Positions 5,775 to 9,145 of a stretch of 9,145 nucleotides of DNA are shown piece after piece (positions within the stretch are counted from its first letter, which is position 1; every line of letters starts with the position of its first letter). The translations under genes and the position numbers were made by a program. The stretch covers positions 1 through 9,145 of the forward strand of contig WQYJ01000072.1 of NCBI GenBank assembly GCA_009781325.1. The letters run 5' to 3'. The notes under the pieces are model-generated. The model was not told where the DNA came from and made no database searches. It worked only from the letters and a program-made list of their open reading frames with translations. The stretch comes from Propionibacteriaceae bacterium. GTDB lineage: Bacteria; Actinomycetota; Actinomycetes; Propionibacteriales; Propionibacteriaceae.

Positions 5775-6109
5775 CTAGCGCCGTGCTTCCAACTCCGCGA
5801 TGTAGCCTTCGATCTGCGCCACCCAAGTCTCGGGGTCTGCCTCCGAGAGCCGTTCATCTGTTTTCAACTCCTGGAGAACCTGAATGGTTAACTCCAAGTC
5901 CTCGTCATAAGCATTGATCGGCTACACGTATACCCTACCTAGATGTACGAACAGCCACGCTGCTGCGATGCGGATCTCATCGACAGACCCTCAGGATTGG
6001 TCATGATACCTTTATGCCATTCATCACGCAGCCCGGTGGTATCCATAAGATCACCAAACCAATCTGCTGCCGTGTCTTTATCCCACGGATTATTTGACCA
6101 TTCGCCCAT
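5775..6109 (-). pseudogene. DUF4259-like pseudogene (frameshift plus nonsense codon)
   Basis: The first frame starts at ATG 6109 with MGEWSNNPWDKDTAADWFGD, which resembles the DUF4259 N-terminus (MGAWG..PFDNDDAADW). It stops at 5939-5941 after 56 codons. The natural continuation is in another frame: EIRIAAAWLFVHLGRVYV, then TAG (5922-5924), then PINAYDEDLELTIQVLQEL and on to AELEARR with a stop at 5775-5777. The lengths require one lost base near 5977-5985. The TAG sits where Trp would be expected, so a single TGG to TAG change explains it. Restored, the protein would be 111 aa. With two lesions the gene is unlikely to make its full product, although readthrough or sequencing error cannot be excluded. 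The 117 bp upstream (6110-6226) show no clear promoter or gene. Confidence 0.75.
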
Positions 6110-6226
6110 GAGAGGATTACATCAATTGACTAGCTCCCGATAGACAACCCAAAGAGGCTACAGTAAGGTCGAAAATCGGGGATCATATTAAATGGAGGTT
6201 TGTCGATGCATCTTGATTGCGCGACT

Positions 6227-7879
6227 CTACCCATTAGCTCGCTTAAGACTTAACCTTAGGAATTCTGCCTCATCCACTCCGATTCGTGAGAAATTCGACG
6301 CTAGTCGTTCAACAACTCGCTGTGCGAAAGCTGGTTGCAGATCTCCGACCCACCTCCAAGTCTCACCTGATGATGTTTCAAAGCGAAGCTGCCTGTTTCT
6401 GCGTTTCGCTCTCACCACTTTTCCAGAGACTTTGAACTCCTCCATTCGAACCGCTGATGGAGTGGCTCGGACACGTAAATGAACAAAACCTTCATTTCGC
6501 TCCTCATCTCGTATTGTAATGAGAAGGTCCCCTGTTTTCTCGCGATTCTCCTCGTAGACTTCTAACGGAATTAGTGGAAACCTTTTACTCAGATCAATGA
6601 TTCGCACGCTGTCACATAAAGGTTGGACACAAACAGCGTAGAGTCCTTTTCGGCAAATAACTGATCCCAGTCGTAGAGTCGGAGACGGTTTTGAATACAC
6701 ACTTCGCATGCACATTCTCATCGAAAAATGATTGTTCGAATGGTCTCGACTCAACTCATTCACAGAGAACAACCCAGCAGCATCCTTTTGGATGGCTTTG
6801 ATCTGCTTGCCCGACAACCTAACGCTTGTTCTACTAATAATCCCAGGATCACTGAGTCCATTGAGTAAGAAGGAGAGTCTCAACTCTTTCGTCACTTCTT
6901 CGATTTGGAAAATACCCTGGGGTCCAATCTCTTCATGATAAAGCAACCACATCCTGATTGGATCCATGCCAAGTCGAGAACCTATCTCGTGTTCCTGGAC
7001 AATCGCAAGCAACTCCGCCCCAATGAGCGTCTCTACTTGCCTCTGAATGTCATCGGGGTTACTAAGAGCGACCCTTTGACCAAGTACTGCTGCATCCAAC
7101 TCTGGGCCTAACGCGGCAAGTAACCTATGACCGTCATTACGCAAGCCCGCTAATGCAGCTAGCGCTGCACTGGTAACTAGACCCATGCTGAGACGACCAA
7201 ACTCCTCGATTACAAGTCCCGGAAGCTCTTGTATCTTACAGCGATACCTTTCAAGCGCGGGTGCAAGGTTATGAACGTGTTCCTTGCAGAACACTGAAAT
7301 GCGAACGGGCCCATGCGTGAATGCGACTTTGCTATCAGTGTCCCATTGACCGACATGCCCCTTAATCAATTCTGTCGTTATAGAAAAAAGCCGATGTGCA
7401 ATATCCGATAAGTCAGACTCTCCCGTGTAAACTACGATCAGACGCAGTCGTCTGCGACATGATTCTTCGTCTTCTCCCAGGACTGTTCTAACCAGCTTCT
7501 TAACTGTTTTCCCACCATCACCATTCAAGTTCCAATCCAGTATCAGGGCATCTGCACGCCTTGCCGTCTTCACAAAAGCTGGTTCTAACTCCTCGTTTTC
7601 CCGAATAGTTTGAGGAGAAAGAACAGCGCAAGAAAGCCCTAGCTCCGCAAAAGAACGCGACACTTGTTGAATGTCAAGCTCATCAGGGCGCGGAAGCTGC
7701 TGTGGCGTGCGAAGTCTGGGTAGATGCCCTGAAGGTAGTCTTGGGCCTTGCTCGATCCATTTGGCGCCGTCATCTCCATGCACTTCCGCTCGACGTAATG
7801 CCTCATCATCAATTAGCAGAACATTTTGTAGAAAGTCCTGAACCTGTTTTTGAACATAGAGCTCGAATTCCGCAACCAC
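6227..7879 (-). CDS. Receiver-domain protein of a conflict-type two-component pair
   Basis: A 550-aa cytoplasmic protein. Residues 1-205 form a divergent receiver: the acidic pair in VLLIDDEAL (24-25), the phospho-acceptor Asp115 in LILDWNLNGDGG, Thr152 in VVYTGES and Lys199 in SVFCKEH. An insertion rich in Pro and Arg (about 40-75) separates the first strand from the rest. The remaining 345 residues contain no recognisable DNA-binding domain, only helices and a conserved-looking YAVCVQPLCDSVRI (414-427), ending in RVVERLASNFSRIGVDEAEFLRL. I recall this layout in response-receiver proteins paired with GHKL ATPases in prokaryotic conflict systems. GTG 7879 is preferred, since GAGGAG (7887-7892) lies seven bases upstream; an in-frame TTG at 7894 would add five residues. 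It starts 4 bp after the kinase stop. The region is AT-rich compared with the amidohydrolase gene. Confidence 0.82.
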   Translation of the reverse strand: MVAEFELYVQKQVQDFLQNVLLIDDEALRRAEVHGDDGAKWIEQGPRLPSGHLPRLRTPQQLPRPDELDIQQVSRSFAELGLSCAVLSPQTIRENEELEPAFVKTARRADALILDWNLNGDGGKTVKKLVRTVLGEDEESCRRRLRLIVVYTGESDLSDIAHRLFSITTELIKGHVGQWDTDSKVAFTHGPVRISVFCKEHVHNLAPALERYRCKIQELPGLVIEEFGRLSMGLVTSAALAALAGLRNDGHRLLAALGPELDAAVLGQRVALSNPDDIQRQVETLIGAELLAIVQEHEIGSRLGMDPIRMWLLYHEEIGPQGIFQIEEVTKELRLSFLLNGLSDPGIISRTSVRLSGKQIKAIQKDAAGLFSVNELSRDHSNNHFSMRMCMRSVYSKPSPTLRLGSVICRKGLYAVCVQPLCDSVRIIDLSKRFPLIPLEVYEENREKTGDLLITIRDEERNEGFVHLRVRATPSAVRMEEFKVSGKVVRAKRRNRQLRFETSSGETWRWVGDLQPAFAQRVVERLASNFSRIGVDEAEFLRLSLKRANG

Positions 7880-7883
7880 TAAG

Positions 7884-9145
7884 TCACTCCTCAATCACTT
7901 CTGGAAGGAGAATCTCAAAGCGGGCTCCACGATCAGCACGCGCCGGAGCAAGTTGAATATCTGCACCATCTCGTCTAAGAACCTCACGTGCTACATAGAG
8001 TCCATAACCTGATCCCATAGGTTTACGGGAGAACCCTAAATCGAAAATGGCCTTTTCGTCTCCTAGGCTGATTCCCTTTCCCGAATCCGTGATGGTGATT
8101 GCCGTATCTGTTTTGTCCAATTCGATGACTCGATCACCGTTGTATGTCGAAAGCCAATAAGCAGCATTGTCAACCAAGTTAACGATCACCGGATAGAGAG
8201 TTGATGGATACATGTGGACACTCATTTGCTCAAATGCTTCTGATACCCTGAGTTCTGTGCTCTCGCTGTCAAGGCGACTATCAAACACATCGTGTAGATA
8301 CCTCTGAACGTCCGAACCACGGATCTCCACGGGTTCACGATAGAGTCTCCTGTGAAGAGGAGTGAAAAGCTTAAGGTACCCATCAAGATGATCAAATGAA
8401 GCACGGAGATCCGAATACAAGGGTCGCAATGCCGAATTTTGCTGTGCCCAAGTCTTAAGCCTTCGGAGGTTATCTCGAACTGACCGTATACTGTTTTCAA
8501 ACTCATGTGTAACAATGTTGACGGCCATCCCAATTTGGACCAGCTCAAAGTCTTGTGCCGCACGCTCGGTAAGTGCCTCAACATGAGTTTCAAGTTGTTC
8601 AACTTGATCAATCAAAGAGACATCATTGAGACCACTTTCTTCCTTTGACCAAACAATGGAGCTAATCTGCTCAATTATTGCGTTGATTTCTTCAACCTGA
8701 GTTGCTGCAACAGCCCTAACTCTCATTTCTAACGAACTACGGAGTTGCGCAAACTCGACATCTACCAGTCCCGCAACATCAACTACACTTGCTTGCTTGA
8801 GGACCTCCATAGCAACACTTTCTAGCTCACTATGAGTATCTCGCACGACTTGCTTACTTTCTCTTTCAAAAATGCGGACTTGGGAAGAGAGCTCTCGTCG
8901 GGCTTCTTTAGCCTCACTTCGAGCGTCGGCTACTGCCTGACTGATGGTCTGATCAAACCTCAGTCTTCTATTCATTGCTGAATCAAGGGCAAACCCAGCC
9001 GTATTTAGCGCTGCCTCTATCTCTTTCTCCGCAGGTTCAAGGATAAGAGTCATGACTTCTAGCCGTGTTGCTTCATATGCCATTGAGCGTCGAGTGAGAT
9101 CCGCGCTGAGCGAAATCCCTCGAGGACGCTTGACATAAAGTTCCG
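7884..9145 (-). CDS. Cytoplasmic histidine-kinase-like GHKL ATPase (5' end missing)
   Basis: The frame stays open from the stop at 7884-7886 to the right edge, so the N-terminus lies outside the window. The ATG at 9083 has no ribosome site and is probably internal: twenty codons before it read as protein (LYVKRPRGISLSADLTRRS). Counting from that Met, residues 20-180 are a long charged coiled coil (EAKEARRELSSQ, VEQLETHVEALTER). His193 in NIVTHEFENSIRSVRDNL is the likely phosphorylation site of a DHp-type helix. The ATPase follows with the N box VNLVDNAAYW (301-310), G1 ITDSGKGI (331-338), F box IFDLGFSRK and G2 GSGYGLYVA (357-365). No membrane helix is seen, so signals are probably intracellular. 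The partner is the receiver protein encoded 4 bp downstream. Confidence 0.88.
   Translation of the reverse strand, partial: ELYVKRPRGISLSADLTRRSMAYEATRLEVMTLILEPAEKEIEAALNTAGFALDSAMNRRLRFDQTISQAVADARSEAKEARRELSSQVRIFERESKQVVRDTHSELESVAMEVLKQASVVDVAGLVDVEFAQLRSSLEMRVRAVAATQVEEINAIIEQISSIVWSKEESGLNDVSLIDQVEQLETHVEALTERAAQDFELVQIGMAVNIVTHEFENSIRSVRDNLRRLKTWAQQNSALRPLYSDLRASFDHLDGYLKLFTPLHRRLYREPVEIRGSDVQRYLHDVFDSRLDSESTELRVSEAFEQMSVHMYPSTLYPVIVNLVDNAAYWLSTYNGDRVIELDKTDTAITITDSGKGISLGDEKAIFDLGFSRKPMGSGYGLYVAREVLRRDGADIQLAPARADRGARFEILLPEVIEE

Noticed and set aside
1..9145. CRISPR arrays, tRNA, rRNA and transposase genes
   Set aside because: No regularly spaced repeats, tRNA-like cloverleaf, rRNA segment or transposase motif was seen on either strand.

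Overview
The window looks like accessory-rich chromosome from an actinobacterium of moderate GC. The main pointer is a SAM-IV-type riboswitch fold at about 3555-3675, a class found mostly in Actinobacteria. GTG starts and a possible leaderless transcript fit this. Genus cannot be decided from the window. The last 3 kb reads visibly more AT-rich than the amidohydrolase gene in the middle, which suggests separate acquisition.

Left part (1-1060): the 3' end of an unrecognised plus-strand gene (2-172) converges with a complete DUF4291 gene (minus, 320-916). The gap at 917-1062 holds two copies of a short hairpin repeat. Defence block (1063-3460): a ParDE-type toxin-antitoxin pair on the minus strand (antitoxin first, ATGA overlap) diverges from an AbiEi/AbiEii type IV toxin-antitoxin or phage-abortive pair on the plus strand. 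Each pair has its own promoter and repeat-based operator in the shared 257-bp spacer. A further, inverted copy of the hairpin repeat lies just after abiEii, so the block is bracketed by this repeat family.

Middle (3461-4618): a promoter, a riboswitch with P1, P2, P3, a 3' hairpin and both pseudoknots identifiable by base pairing, and then an N-formylglutamate amidohydrolase-family gene. This pairing of SAM control with an FGase-family enzyme is the most unexpected metabolic hint in the window. From 4627 to 6109 the genes run leftward: an unrecognised 157-aa protein, a GNAT acetyltransferase, and a DUF4259-like pseudogene carrying one frameshift and one nonsense codon.

Right part (6227-9145): two translationally coupled minus-strand genes. 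The first is a cytoplasmic coiled-coil histidine-kinase-like protein whose N-terminus lies beyond the window. The second is a receiver protein with a complete phosphorylation pocket and a long C-terminal module lacking any recognisable DNA-binding domain. Together with ParDE and AbiE this makes the window look like a defence island, and the kinase/receiver pair is the best candidate for a poorly described conflict system.
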